From: Dicyema japonicum
Taxonomy: Eukaryota > Dicyemida > Rhombozoa > Dicyemidae
DNA: 64,000 bases
Direction: 5' to 3'
NCBI GenBank assembly: GCA_011109175.1
Contig: RDEW01000028.1
Span: 62,001-126,000 of the forward strand
Numbering within the stretch: position 1 is the first letter of the stretch; each line of letters opens with the position of its first letter. This document shows positions 1 to 12,515 of this stretch, piece after piece. The notes beneath the pieces are model-generated. The model was not told where the DNA came from. It searched no databases and saw only the letters and a program-made list of their open reading frames with translations. Both the position numbers and the translations under genes were made by a program.

Positions 1-1015
1 CCATATCCTCTGAGACTAATCTGTCCCTTTGTGTGCATAGCAAGTTTGGGTGAGTCATTTGAATCAAGCCATGGTGGAAGGGGGAAGTTACATGGAAATA
101 TGCGAAACAACGGTCATTCCATATTCGGTGGATATGTTCGAAAGGATTTTATGGATAAATTTTATTCTTCAAGACTTTGCGATAATCCAGATTTTAAGAT
201 AATCTTCAAAAAAGATCTAAGAAATCCTTCATATGTTATTTACGTCCAACATGGTTTCAGGAGAGACCAATCTACTTCAACACACCTCACTTCATTGAAC
301 CAGTTCATTATTGAAGGCTTTTCTGCACAACCACATCTAAAATCGGTTTTGTGCTGTCTCGACCTACAAAAAAAATCCTCACTCAAAAAATATTTAGACT
401 ATCCATCAACTCGAACATAAAATTATGGTTTTCAAATTTCCTCAGCGGAAGGAGAGGACGTGTATGTTTGGATGGGATTTGATCAGTCTCAAGATTACTT
501 CCAAATTGAGTTCTCCAAGGCCCCCTGTCTCCTGCCCTATTCAACTTATACCTTTCCGACATTCCCAACCCAGTTATGGAAGACTCGATAATTCTCGCTT
601 ATGCTGATGACCTACTCATTATTTCACGTGATAAAGACCTCACGAATGCTTTAAATTCAAACTTGGCTACATCAAAACCGGATGAACATATCTCCCGAAA
701 AATGTTCCACCACTCTATTTACCTCGGATAAAAGGCTCGGAGGATGTACCGTTGATCTATTCCTGGACAACGAAAAAATCCTTTTTACGAAGAACCCTAA
801 AATTCTGGGAGTCACTTTTGATACGCCCATATTGAGAAGACCATTGGAACTTGTCAAAGGAAAATTGGTTTAATTAAAACCATATTTGGTGGAATAAAAA
901 GCCAGTGAATGTGTTGGGTCAAAAGTCCAGCATCGGGAGAAGCTGAAAAAGCTCTTCAGGATTGTCACCTAATTAACTTCAACGAAATTAAATATTGGTG
1001 TTTTTGGGTTAAATA
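1..1015 (+). mobile_element. Degenerate LINE-A (CR1/Jockey-like) fragment
   Basis: This is a broken non-LTR retrotransposon read on the plus strand in shifting frames. Around 240-330 it encodes HGFRRDQSTSTHLTSLNQF, which matches the RT segment of the better preserved copy at 40845-43640. Around 597-640 it encodes AYADDLLIISRDK, the RT active-site box. Around 800-830 it encodes KNPKILGVTFDTP, the conserved segment after the RT. The fragment ends near 1015 in a TAAATAAATAAA tail. Frameshifts separate every block, so no protein can be made. The 5' part is missing or lies left of the window. Confidence 0.8.
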
Positions 1016-1902
1016 AATAAATGCTGGAATCCGATTTTATTTCACAAACCACGTGTTGTCAATGATAAAAGTAACCAGTTGAGGCTAATTAGCTGTGAGG
1101 GAGATTGATTGCTGAGTTCATTCACTTGATTGGCTAAATTTAGTGAAAATGCGTGGAAACGTGGTAAATTTAGATTATTAGTGAGCAATTTTGTAGTGGG
1201 GTTGTCGTTGTGACTTGGGTTACTAGCATCGTTAACATGCTTCCTTTATCGACTGAGCAAGATAGGTTCCTCAAAAATGACTCAGGGGAGACCAAATAGA
1301 TGCTCGATGTACCTATGGGAACACATGTCACTCACGCTGTGAGGCAAATTAACTGTCAATCTTGATTTCTGAACAGTCAATATAAAACTTGCATTCAAAA
1401 ACCAGAGAAAAACCTAAAATTGTTTTTTAACGAAATTTGGAGACTTAATAAAATAAAGTCGTTCATTTACTTATGAAAGCACAAACATCTCCCTGCTATA
1501 AACTCCTAATCCCTAAGTTTGATTACAAAAAATTAATAGGAAATAAAGGAAAACATGAAAACCGCATTAATAATCTGAAATTTAATGACGATAAATCAAT
1601 AAAGCAAATGGGTCAATGCATAAATGAAATTATCTGATTACACTAGGGAATATTTTAAATCTCCCCTCAGCATCACAGGGAGGACTACCCTCAATTGAAA
1701 GAGTTCTTTAGGTAGTTCTCAACTGTTTCTCTCAGGAAAATCACTTAAAGTTCGTTTGAGTCACCACAACTCTTCTGCATTTAAACCTATCGATGAAGCA
1801 ACCTGTACTCTAAACACACAAAAAGCCTCCACTACCTACTTCCCCACATAACAAAAGATGAACTTCCCACAAACAACCACAACACTCAATAGAATAAATA
1901 AG
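1016..1902. other. Intergenic, nothing recognised
   Basis: AT-rich sequence between the LINE-A tail and the tropomodulin gene. I see no coding segment, RNA gene or repeat match to the rest of the window. Confidence 0.5.
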
Positions 1903-2898
1903 TCACAGTCTCCTCCTTGCATTGAAACTATTATCCTGCAACTTCTTCTGCACCCCAAATCTAACAGTCGGCACACCAAAGTCAGCACTCAGCACCTTCA
2001 GAGTGTCATTCCTCTGAACCAACTCCAAGATCTCTTCCTCAACCTTCCAACCCAAGGCCTGGGGACACTGGTTCGTCACCCTCAGCTCCTTCATGGTACC
2101 GTTCACATTCACGGCACGCAGAATCTCCACAATCTTCCTACCACTCAGAAAATTGGAGTTTAGATTCAGTTTCTCCAAAGTACAGTTACTCCGCAGAGCC
2201 TCCGCTACCACATCAACAAATCTGTTCTGAAACCTCGTTGCGGACATCGACAGTGACACCAGGGTACTGTTCGTCTTCAGGGCCTCAAAGATCTCGCGGA
2301 ATTCGTCATCAGTGATGTCCTGGATATTATTTAGGTTTAATTCCGTCATTCCGGAACAATTTTTCTGCAATTTCTTTATCGATTCTTCGACACACGTGTC
2401 ATTTTCAGGTTCCTCTGGGTAATACTTCATTTCCGGAGGCTTTACATGTGAATTTGTCTCCGATTGAGTCGTTAGTCCATGAATCCCCAGAATAGCTTAA
2501 ATTAAGAGCACACGCACCTGCAAGTTCACTGAAATCTTCAGGACTGCAGTTGTTCAGAGCTTCACGGATCGAGTCATCGAGGAGGTCAGTTTTCGGAGGA
2601 TCGACCACGATATGAGCTTTTTTTTTGATTATTTAACGCTTAAATAAAGATAATCTAACAAACGTTTATCTTTCTTAATATGGGGGACTAATTCTGGCCA
2701 ATCCTCCTCGTTTTTCGCTGTGGTCTCCATGAAATTCCTCAGTTTATCAATGTCCAAGGGGCCGGTTGGCTGTTTGTCGCATTTGTAGACAGGAGTTGAG
2801 TCATTACCGTAAAGGTACTGCTGAAGTTCCTCCAATTCCTCCTGAGTTGTGTTCATAAGCATTTCTTCTAGATTTGAAAGATCAATGTTCTGCGCCAT
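1903..2898 (-). CDS. TMOD: Tropomodulin (actin pointed-end capping protein)
   Basis: Tropomodulins cap the slow-growing pointed end of actin filaments, usually with tropomyosin. Three exons on the minus strand join in frame: 2898-2664, 2616-2518 and 2495-1903. The introns are 47 bp (2663-2617) and 22 bp (2517-2496). The predicted protein has 308 residues, against about 350-360 in vertebrates. The N-terminus carries LSNLEEMLMNTTQEELEELQ and PTGPLD, as in the first tropomyosin/actin-binding region. After the short intron comes AAILGIHGL, then the leucine-rich-repeat cap with LNLNNI, LNLNSNFLSG and VEEEILELVQRNDTL. It ends in RRRL, so the usual short tail is missing. The start is the only methionine ahead of the conserved N-terminus, just after an AT-rich stretch. 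All splice phases agree, so the gene looks intact. Confidence 0.9.
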
Positions 2899-3580
2899 TA
2901 ATAATAACTAATGTTGAATTGATTTTTAAATATTTTATTATTTTTTTTACATTTATAAAATTATTAAAACTGTTAGTAATAAATCAAAATAGTTTGTCTT
3001 ATCATTTGAATTAGATCTAATCAAATGACAAATTATGATTAATATTAAGTCACGTGTCCAAGTCAATAGCAATTACGGGGTCATCGCAAAACTAATGGAC
3101 AGTATAAGAGTCAAATTTAACTCTACCAAGAGAATGGGTAAACAACTGAGCGTGCTAAGGTTTGAAAGCTGAGCAGATGCCGCAACAGTCATATATACGT
3201 CAGAGTGAGTTTACTATCTCTAATATAATTATTCTTTTAGTTCTAGTGAGAATACAGCACACAAGGAACGTTAGTGTATCTGTTGCTTTTTCAGTTCAGT
3301 CAGTTACTCTTATACAATATCTCCCGTGTCAAGAATTCATCCTCCGTGAAGAAATAAAAGCATACAATGAGCCTGCCATAGATGATTAATAGTTCAATGG
3401 TCAATTTAACTCAACTACTGTCAGTTTACAGAGTTCCACGTGTCAGCAAACAGTGGAACTTATTGTAGTACGTCACTCAGATGAATAACCTCAAACCACA
3501 TCGCGATAAAGCTTTAAAAGTTTTCCTCTCTGAGATATCTCAACTTTTTTCTTCAATTTTTATAGGGGTGATACACGAAA
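2899..3580. other. Intergenic; AT-rich upstream region of tropomodulin
   Basis: Bases 2920-2960 are almost pure A/T directly upstream of the tropomodulin start and are the likely promoter region. The rest shows no gene that I recognise. Confidence 0.4.
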
Positions 3581-3584
3581 AAAT

Positions 3585-3695
3585 AAGAAAACAAAGAAGT
3601 GAAGAGCATTTCTTGGTTCTCCCTCTACGATTAGTTATAATAACTGTTCTTTACTTAAATAAAGTGTGTGTTCTGCACGAGCGAAACCCTAGGCA
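3585..3695 (+). repeat. SINE 3' half (partner of the copy at 6790-6895)
   Basis: A segment reading GAAGTGAAGAGCATTTCTTG, then a GGTTCTCCCTC box and a TTAAATAAAGTG end, is repeated in opposite orientation at 6790-6895. There the same body lies downstream of a tRNA-like head. This copy therefore looks 5'-truncated. Confidence 0.65.
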
Positions 3696-3739
3696 TCTTA
3701 CGTGCTTATGGCAACGAAGAAGTGTTTACTTTTGTAGGC

Positions 3740-3830
3740 GTTATTAGATCCACTTATTTTAGGAGACACCCAATGCCTGGCCGGCATTCAAAAAGGATCC
3801 ATCTCTCCCCTACTCCTGTGAAAGAACTCC
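3740..3830 (+). repeat. Retroposon P, 5' part
   Basis: Shares the block GGAGACACCCAATGCCTGG, followed by CCGGCAT and AAAAAGGATCC, with copies at 44560-44779 and 54795-54875. Only the 5' part is present. The palindromic TGGCCGGCA core is retained. Confidence 0.6.
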
Positions 3831-4019
3831 CATAATTGATGATAATTGGAAGGACGTGCAACATACCGTAGAACAAAACTTATCACACCTAAATGATAAG
3901 ATTCTGGTACTTATTTTCGAACTTAACAATTCATGCGTAACAATATACGACATTTTAAAAACTCATTAATTGGTTCAAGATTTCTGTCTGTTTTGCCTGT
4001 TCCTCCTCTTCCTTTCCTA

Positions 4020-4235
4020 CTGTCTCAGGTGGCACGAAAAAGGATCATTTGCTCTCCCCACTCTACTGCAGGAGTTTCCAAAACTGCAAGGAATTGACGT
4101 CTTTTACCTTTAATGCTGGTTCCGGATGGACTTGTAAGACATTGAAGGACCCTGTGACAGTGGAAACTACACTTGATTAGTTGTTTACTGTTAACTTCTT
4201 TCTTGGTGTATCCGGGGTTAATAATAACATTCAAT
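4020..4235 (+). repeat. Retroposon P, long copy
   Basis: Colinear with 44585-44779 over about 200 bp. Shared blocks include AAAAGGATCATTTGCTCT, CCGGATGGACT, TTGTTTACT and AACTTCTTTC. The 3' end GGGGTTAATAATAA resembles LINE-A 3' tails. It has no coding capacity. Confidence 0.7.
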
Positions 4236-4239
4236 TGAC

Positions 4240-4954
4240 AATTGTGCTGTAAATACCATTCATAAAAACCTTGGTGCTTTGCAGATCCAAAGACAGTGCC
4301 ATCAGTGCTAGTAACCGAGTCGGTTCACAATACTCCTAGTCCATCCCGAGGTTGATGGAAGAAAGTATTAATACCAAGCTTTAATAACAACCCCTCAAAT
4401 AGAGTCACTGAATCGATATCAGATCGTGAAAAACTAGGTTAACTGATCTGCTTTGATTAGGAATTAAAATGCTAATAATATATAAATCAAAGGGATGACA
4501 TTGATGGCTGCGACCTAATGAAAATCAAACAAAAATGTCATTAACGCCCACTATTCTATTCGACATTCAATTGCAATCAAAACAGTCCTCTTGATGAAGA
4601 CAGATTAATTACCCCAAAATCTAAAATTTCGAAGCACATTGACGATCGACAGCAATTGATGAGTACCTTGAGTATAAAATCCCCACAAAGAACAGAGGAA
4701 TAATCCAAGTGACTTATAACTCACAAAAAAGCACCAACAAACATATCAAAAAAACAGGTATTACAGAGAACTACACCTTCTAGAAGGACTAGCATCTTCA
4801 GAGTCTGACTCCCCGAAATTATGGATCCACTTTTGCTAGAATATCAACAAATCCCATACCAGAACACTAGAAGACCCTTGGAATCTATCAACAAATCCGC
4901 GGATCAGATTACCGATTCCGTATATCCTGTTCCTGATTGATATCTCCTTAGCTT
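4240..4954. other. Intergenic, little recognised
   Basis: No gene is visible. The last 120 bases could hold the missing C-terminus of the neighbouring cytidylyltransferase if one T is absent from a T-run near 4958; see that entry. Confidence 0.4.
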
Positions 4955-5619
4955 TCATAAACCCACGTTTAGATCAGCTGCAGTGCAACCACGTGCCATA
5001 TTCCTCCGCAAATAAACGTCATAATCACGAATTATGCGACAGATCACTTCCGTAGTAGATATTCCCTCGGTTCTCTGAGTAGTCAGGAACATCCCCCGTG
5101 CTTTTATATCTTTATAGACATCCTCGACTCCAGCTGCCCCGTAGGGGATGTCATCGTGTGCAACAAAATCAATCTTCATAAATAATCGGAACCAACCTTG
5201 TTTTCCTTCAAAAATTCATCAGTGATACTCCACGGAGCATTAGTGAGTACCTCGTCGACGTACCTGCAGTGCCTTACGGCTTCATATCTCTCATCTTGAT
5301 TCATAACTGTCTGCCCTTTCATCTTCCATGTGAGTTCATCACTGCAGACTGAAGCCATTAGACCAAGGAATACCCCCCACAATTAAGTAGGCGTCTGGTA
5401 AGGCATTTTTCGCCTGCATGAACTGCCTTGCGTGTCCCGAGTGGAACATGTCGAAGATCCCATCTGCGTATATCCTCGGCCTCCTTGGGGCTGTTAGCAA
5501 TCAAATATGACAATACCATCTTTGGAAGTCTCCAATGTAAGCCTAATAGAATAGTCAGTCTCCTCTCTGCGGTCTTGGGCCAATGGGTCATGGCTAAAGC
5601 AAGCTGGCGGAACGTACAT
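4955..5619 (-). CDS. PCYT1: Choline-phosphate cytidylyltransferase
   Basis: CTP:phosphocholine cytidylyltransferase makes CDP-choline, the rate-limiting step of phosphatidylcholine synthesis. Four exons join in frame: 5619-5517, 5490-5374, 5348-5197 and 5173-4955, with introns of 26, 25 and 23 bp, giving 196 residues. The catalytic core is present: [17 protein letters not shown] with the HxGH nucleotide-binding motif, [27 protein letters not shown] and the RTEGIST signature. The protein stops right after TAADLNVGL, where animal enzymes continue into the amphipathic membrane-binding helix. In the next frame the sequence continues as [14 protein letters not shown] and further, which resembles that tail. 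Either one T is missing from the run near 4958, or the enzyme really lacks its regulatory domain. The start at 5619 is the first methionine in the open frame; an upstream exon is possible. Confidence 0.92.
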
Positions 5620-5699
5620 ATCGTAACTGAAAACGCCTATCACTCCTATTATCGTTTTCACTGCGGTTATTCTACGCTAATGACCTGACTGATTCGTTT

Positions 5700-6785
5700 A
5701 ACAATAATTCTAATTAGCTTCATTTAATTTAATTAGTTTTCTTATTTTCTACAATTATTTTACTTCAAAAAATCTAATTATTAATTTTAGTCATAAAGAT
5801 GAAATATTTAAACTCGACGGCTTTATCCAAAATTGAACTTTCGGTTATTTTGGAGGTGGATTTATTGATCAGATATATCAGAGATCCCCGAAGCCTTCAA
5901 AGATGGCTAGGATGTTAACGAACTGAAACTCCGATTTGATCAGGCCGATATTTGCATTAATGCCCTTTGAAATTAAAATTGCTCACATTTATGATCAGTT
6001 TAATTATTCTAATAATTCGCTGATTTTTTATTTGCCATGTAGTTAAAACAGAACTCACTGATTTCCTCAAAAGTACAAGTTAACCATGGAACAGAACAAG
6101 ACACAACTTTATTAGGAAACGAGATCGTTAACTAAGGTTCGTGAGGAGATTAATCCCAGGGAGATGTCGAAATTTTAACTCCCCTTTTTATCTTTCCATA
6201 CAAAAAGTAGTTTAAAGTGATTTAATTGTAAGGAAAGTTGAAGGAAACTCAATGTTTCAACTAGGGACTCTCAGACTAACCCTGAACACCTGAAAAGTTA
6301 AGTCACTAATTTTTGGTTTTCGCAGCCTGAATGGAATTCGATCCTTTCCGATCCTTTTCGAGATCATTCCAAAGGCTACAGATAACCAAACACATAAAAT
6401 ACTTGGATGCCACCCACAGAAGGTAATCAGTGACACTCAAAACACAAGACAACTAAAATGACATTCACACGTCTGGATATGGTTGATGCGATACATCAGT
6501 TTCCCACTGAAAAACGCCTTGTCAGCGAGCGCTAAAAAGTTAACTCTAAACAATCAACTCCCTCTTCATGTCCACTACCGAACGAAAAAGAGGAAGAATT
6601 ATTTTTTGTTATAAGTTAACAAAGTGTTAAAAAATTATAAACAAGTTGCAGTTCAAAACCACCAAAGATAAAACTCGAATATCTTAGTAGCGACAACTTG
6701 TAAAAGCAAAATTCCCCGGGAAGAATCAAAATCGATTTAAATAGATGTTTGTAGTATAATACATCACTTTACGGAAAACCATATT
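5700..6785. other. Intergenic, nothing recognised
   Basis: The stretch next to the cytidylyltransferase start (about 5700-5770) is strongly A/T and may be its promoter region. Further right I find no gene, tail or repeat match. Confidence 0.4.
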
Positions 6786-6789
6786 AGCT

Positions 6790-7060
6790 ATAGCTCCTCC
6801 CAGGCAGGACATACACTTTATTTAGGCAAAGAACAGTTATCACAACTAATCTGAGGGAGAACCAAAAATGCTCTTCACTTCTTTTTGTTGAACATTTCAG
6901 GAGTGAGATGTTCACTGATGACGGCGTCACTCGTCAAGCAAATGCATCGTAGAGGGTGGAACCTTCAACCAAAATGTACAGCGACGAGATTCGGACTAGG
7001 GACCACCAGGCCTTGCCCGGCAATCATTACACTGCATCAACCGGCAGATGTTCTATGGGA
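6790..7060 (-). mobile_element. tRNA-like SINE, family S1
   Basis: Read on the minus strand, the head at about 7045-6975 contains GGCAGTGTAATGATTGCCGG followed about 20 bases later by GTGGTCCCTAGTCCGAATC. These look like decayed A and B boxes of an RNA polymerase III promoter. The same head occurs at 48300-48395. The body then matches the repeat at 3585-3695 and ends near 6795 in AAATAAAGTG. The element is non-coding and was probably mobilised by one of the LINEs. Confidence 0.65.
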
Positions 7061-8499
7061 AATAATAAATTCAAATATTCATATGTCAAGGTCCATAAGT
7101 GTGTCCATGCCAATGGTCTCGACTGCTACCAAATTTACTAAAAATTGGTAGACTACTTAATGCCGTATAGTAAGAGAACCCGGGGAGGTAAGTCAAAGTT
7201 ATCACTTTAAATCAAATGGTTACTGCCTTCACGAGGAAATGAAGCCATAGACAAAACTTTCAGAAACTTTTCAGAGCAGAGAATTTTTATAAACCACCAA
7301 ACTCAAAACAATGATTAAAGTTAGGAAGAAAACCAAAGGCCATGAAACAAATTTTGAGGTTCATGTAAAGGGTCAATTTATGAGACACCGTATGTCTCTT
7401 CTTCACTGACGTGAATTAAGTATCGAAGAGGTGTAATATTTGATTAATCCATCTAATATTCTCTGCATTGAAGTGACAATTTAGATTTTAAATCAAGCTA
7501 AGCCAAATGATAGCATATCTTTTGGATCAATCTAAAACAAAGTTCACTCTTCCCGTTCCTTTGACTCCATCCTTGAAAACCATAAATCAAAACTTGTTCG
7601 ATACTAGGAAAAGTATCTGGAATATATGAAAATGCAAGAAACTTCAAAATTGCAATTACTTTGCCTCATAACTTTGATGTAATTTTTTTGAGATACCTTC
7701 TGATCTACACACTCTCAAAGGTATAATAAAATCTCTCGAGTCCGCTGATTTTAGACCGGCTGCAACAAAGAGGAAGTTCTTGGAAACAAAATAAAAATAT
7801 TAATAAACTGTGATTTGATAAGGACTGTGTTGTTAAAATCAGCAATAAATTTTTATTATGATCTACTGATCCCATGTCTCCGTGAAACTCAAGACTTTTC
7901 CAGCCTCCCACAACTTTGTTTAAATGACGGATCGTTTTTGTGATTATTATAGATTCTGATAGTTTATCCACTTGACTCAATTAAGTTATCCATGCGATCA
8001 TGGATTAATTTTAGTTTGGAATTCTTGCTGTGTTTATGTTTTTACATCAGTCCTATTCAAACGGTCGGATTTTGATGTAAGGTCGTTTATAGCTCTGTGA
8101 GAAATCGTCCTTTTCGATCTGAAAGAAAAAATCCTGGAAATTTGAGACGCAGACACTGACGGGTTTTCAGGTATATAGCGAAGTATTGAAATTTTTTGTT
8201 GATAGAAAGTCTAACACAGCAAAGCATCTCATTAGCGTGTCTATATTAATGAAGAGCGGATTCGAGAAACAGGTGGATTCGAGAATTTTCCATAGGAATT
8301 TCTAAATTTTAGATTAAAAACAAGCGGATTCTGGAGGTTGGATTACTTCAAATAATCCCGGATCTGACCCGTAATTCTCTTTTCATTATTCCACATCCAA
8401 GAAACTGTAAATTGTTCCCGAGACACAATTTTTCAATATTTTTAATATTTCCCGAAAATCCGGTCCAAAATAAAAAATTAATTTTGCTTTGATCTAAAC
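7061..8499. other. Intergenic, nothing recognised
   Basis: Open frames here are short and give no family I know, including a 91-codon one on the minus strand at 7705-7980. I see no repeat shared with other parts of the window. Confidence 0.4.
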
Positions 8500-9010
8500 C
8501 AGCGTTTCTCAACATATTTTTTCTGGTGAACCGCTAATTTTTAATATAAAATTTTATACTACACACAATGTTATTTTAACTTGACTTTGGAGTGTCATTA
8601 GAAATATAAGTTCTAAATTGGTTCCCTTGCTCCTATGACGTTGTAATTCTTGAGTCGTCTTAAACAGGTTTCCAGAATGGAAGGCGCATACTTGTGTAAG
8701 GCAGCGTTAAAGCTTATCAGAATTTTTTTTGGTAAAATTAGATCTATATAAAAATCTGATTATATGCAAAAAAGTAATAGTTATTAATTTAAAAATTATA
8801 TTTTTTTCAAAAACCAACAATTTAGTTCAACAACATGATAAATTCTTGAGTGGTTGTAAAAGAAAATTGACGAATAGTGAAGATTTTAATAGTAGCTCAA
8901 ATAGTTTCAAAATATTTTGAAACTATTCATTCTGAATATGTTCATAAGTCCGAAGATATTTTTAAAGGAAATTTAGAAGAGTTGGATAAGAAAACGAAAA
9001 AGTTAAAAAA
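8500..9010 (+). mobile_element. Truncated hAT-like transposon end
   Basis: The sequence begins CAGCGTTTCTCAAC at 8500, close to the CAGTGATTCTCAACC end of the hAT element at 37673. Downstream lies a short open frame (8729-8920) with KRKLTNSEDFNSSSN, which might be a transposase N-terminus. No right end is visible before the LINE-B fragment. The call rests mainly on the terminal motif. Confidence 0.4.
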
Positions 9011-9024
9011 TTTCATCAAATGCT

Positions 9025-10135
9025 TTGCTAGCTTCGTACAGGTTTCTTAGAGAATTAAAATGTAAGAAACAATATCGGAGATGTTGGCTTATGCAAAACA
9101 ATTACGGCAAATACCACATTATGATAACACAGTCGCTAGAAGCTGCCAGTGCTGAAGATTATAGCGGGAGAATGGATTTCCAAAGTGGGGAAAAGCGGGA
9201 CGAATCAAATTGCTTGAGCAGCAACGCTCAAGGGATCAGAAATCTGTCCGGGGAGGCCTTATACACTTCTGTGAATCATTTGGACTGTTCCTTTTGTAAC
9301 ACGTCTCATTCTAAAGCGACGATTTGGAATTTCTGGAGCACTGGCAGCTCGTACGCGGAGCATGACTTTGGCTGTGGAGGCTCTATGTGCTTCAATACCC
9401 GTATAAAGTACGGCGAGAAAATATCGAACCTGTTGGAAAATGCGACACGAATATGTCACCCGGGCTGCTATGGAAGAATATTTCTATCAGAGTCAGGCAG
9501 GCTGCTGGGATGGTACTGGGAAATCGCCCAAGGAGGTTCAAGGGAACTTTTGACAAAGAAATAGAACTGTCAATTAACCAAAGGAAACTCGACGCTTAAT
9601 CGAGTCGTCAAACTTTTTCAAAAAAATTGTGGGCGATCTGGAATGCGGCGATAGTACATAGGCACTCGCTTTCGAATTCGGTTGTACAACATCTTTATCG
9701 AACCAATTCTACTTTATAACGCGAGGACCTGGGGCCTAACCACCAAAGAACTGGAGAACCTCAACTTTTTACACAGAAAACAACTACGAACCTCTTCTGG
9801 GAATCTACTGGCCAAGACGACCTCTACAGAATCACTCAAACCACAGATTGGGAATAAAGTGACTTGGGCGAAATAGCAGCTCTTTGGACATATCATAAGA
9901 GCTTCGGAAATGGCCAATCAGGTCATGGAATCATACTTTTCTGTATTAAACAAAACAACGTATCGAGGTCGACAAAGAACTCACTTGCAATGGGAAGAAA
10001 ACTGAAAACAGGAGAGGATCTGGATGATCTGATGGCGGTTACAAGAAACAGGGAGGATGGAAACGTATCCAGAGATGCATGGCAAAAGTGGAATCTCAAA
10101 TTAGTTAACTTTTCTGGTTTCGCGGACATTGCTAA
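9025..10135 (+). mobile_element. Degenerate LINE-B copy
   Basis: This is a decayed copy of the RTE-like element best seen at 31364-34393. It keeps an endonuclease-like piece near 9235-9300 (RNLSGEALYTSVNHLD against RNLPGTLLGNFCRSND). The post-RT segment follows at 9685-9790 (IEPILLYNARTW, LENLNFLHRKQLR). The C-terminal block at 9880-10100 has a FGHIIRA-like stretch. The central RT domain is largely missing and the frames are interrupted. Confidence 0.7.
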
Positions 10136-11105
10136 TAATAATATCCAATGAATGGCTTTTCAGTGGAAATCAGACCAATTTCATATTCAATAGTTTGAGG
10201 AAGATGGTCGCTTCCTACATCATTCTCCACATAGTAAACATTTCACTCGGATCCGGAGGCACAACAAACAAGTTTATCTCTACTGTGAGGAAAGTTTTAA
10301 TATCGATTACATCCAAAATCAGTAATGTTTAGCATTCAAATCCCCCAATCAAAATCGGTTTATTATTATTTAAAAATTTTCAACAATCCATGGGTATTCC
10401 CGTAGCTTTTTAGAATAGATTACTCCAATAGTTTGTAGTTGCCAGCTAGTTCACATGTAGTCTCTTCAATAACTTTAGACATTCTTGTATTCAAACTTGA
10501 TTTGAAATATATCCAGTTCCTTCTAAGGGATATCAATTGAGTGGTAGCCAGGGTGATTAAATTTACCAAGGTTCTTAATTTTTGTCTCATTCACTACTAT
10601 AACATCCATCTGGACTACTACAACGTCACTGATAAGAGCTACCAGCTCTGACGCCCGAGAGAGCGAGTGTTGATTAGGATGATTTTGGTTACATAGGATT
10701 TGTTTGATATCTGTCCTCTTTTCTTAAGATGACCATCAGGCCAAGTAAAAACATGGCATCCTTCTTCGTTTTTGTCATACTTTTAATGCTTAGGGAGAAT
10801 TAGTTTAACAATACATTGAAATCGCTCCACTTCATGAACATTTCTTTTTACTGTTGACTTTTCCCGTTTATTAGAATTATTCCATATTCGCTGGAGTGCT
10901 TACAGATTGGGTTTGGACCATCGGTCAGTAATCCAATCTCAGTTTTTGAAATCCGAAAAGTGATAAGGTTTCACCCGTTCCGTTTGGCTTGATCAGATCT
11001 TTAAGTAAGACTTTATCCATTTTGAATTCATTAGCTGCTTTGCACAAGAGAAACCTCTTTAGTTAGCCATGTAATTAGTTGATCTATAATTTATGCACTT
11101 TTATC
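10136..11105. other. Intergenic, nothing recognised
   Basis: No coding segment or shared repeat found. Remnants of the LINE-B copy that starts at 12515 may extend into this stretch but are too decayed to follow. Confidence 0.35.
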
Positions 11106-11109
11106 GTTC

Positions 11110-11235
11110 TTACCGTCAAATTGCACTTCTTTCAAGCCGAGCATCCGAAAACTGCTGAGGGAGGCCGGAATCGGTAAATTTTTTTAATTCTGGCTATGAC
11201 GGTGTTTTTTTTGTTCAATAAAAAATAACAATGAT
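11110..11235 (+). mobile_element. LINE-A 3' end, 5'-truncated
   Basis: It encodes SIRKLLREAGIG and a stop, then a short AT-rich 3' UTR ending TTCAATAAAAAATAAC. The same C-terminal peptide and UTR occur near 54025-54110 (MRRLLREAGIT). A typical dead-on-arrival insertion. Confidence 0.65.
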
Positions 11236-11899
11236 ACCTAAAAATTAAGAAATACGTAAAAGTTCATTTTTGAACCAGTCACCGTGAATAATTAGGAATC
11301 ATAGGAAGCAGGTATAATGTGACCTGTCACCTTTCTATCACTGATCCTGCTAAACAGAATCGGATCGCGAAGAATAAAAATGATAGGAGAGGAAGGAGTT
11401 GGCTCATTGAGGGTATTTCCTTGCAAATTGTAAGGGGAAATGCGTTTTTAATTATGAGAGCAGCCAGTAGTTGTTAACTGTTAGTTTTTGCATTAAAAAT
11501 AAAAATGATTCATGTGACATGTATGGGCATTGTTGAGACAACCTTTAATAAACTCAAGGCTGCACTTCTAATTTGGTTGTCAATTCCGTTCCAACTTAGA
11601 TCGGATTGACAGTTTCATAATCTCGATATGGTTGTTATCTTTTCCGAATGTCAGCATTTGTGTTTAATGATTCAACCGAGATCCTCCATGATGTTTTTGT
11701 GTTTTTGCAGTTGCGCCTTGGGTGGTTAATTTGAAACGAGAATTGATTGCTTATTGATCGCTTGAGACCAATGTGCCTCCATATGATCGTGAATAACATT
11801 TATTTGTCTTTAAAGCGCTCGGTTACGCGTAGCGCCTGTGACATAATATGTACTCTATCTGATTGTAAATGGGTATTCTCTCATCTCTAATTTTCCGCT

Positions 11900-12515
11900 G
11901 ATCAATTCAGGTGTCATATGTTTTGCTGGGTGTTTGAAAGCAGAATTGCATATGTACAGCCAAGCTGCTGTAAAAAAAGTCAGCAAGTGCATCTCCATTG
12001 GCGTTTCTTTTGCCTCTGCTGTGACTTCCAATTAATCTTCACCATAACACCGTCTTCCAACTGTCGAGTTCCAATCCCCATCAATAAAAACATAAGTGCA
12101 CCTGTGGATATCTAAAGTCGAAGACAGTACAGTGTAGAATAGGTCAATTTCATATTGATTATTCGCAGTTACCATGGTGGGAGCATAATTTATTAGTGTT
12201 AGTAATTTATTGATAATCCATATCTGTATTATGCAAATCATGTCATTGATTTTACAATACTTTTAATGCTGATAACCCATCCCCTACAGTCAGAAACATA
12301 AATTTCCATAGTCTTCATAAAGTTCGGCGGATACTTTAGTTTCATGAAGCTACACCGTAATGCTATAGATCTTTCCAAAGCTGATTTTTTGCATTTCAGA
12401 ACTGATACTCTCACAGAAATGATCATTAAGCTGAAATTCTTTCGTCCATAGTGTTTTAAGACATTGCGAGTAATAATAAGTACTAGAGAGGGACGTCACC
12501 ATCTCAACCAAAACA
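11900..12515 (-). mobile_element. LINE-B 5' half, degenerate
   Basis: The minus-strand 5' end at 12515 reads GGTTGAGATGGTGACGTCCC, matching the 5' terminus of the full-length copy (34393) and others. Within it, 12241-12032 encodes an endonuclease-like stretch with FIDGDWNSTVGR, corresponding to the GDxNAxV metal/catalytic block of APE-type endonucleases. The rest is decayed. Confidence 0.6.

Noticed and set aside
7705..7980. 91-codon minus-strand frame
   Set aside because: No domain, no supporting introns and no repeat or homology context.
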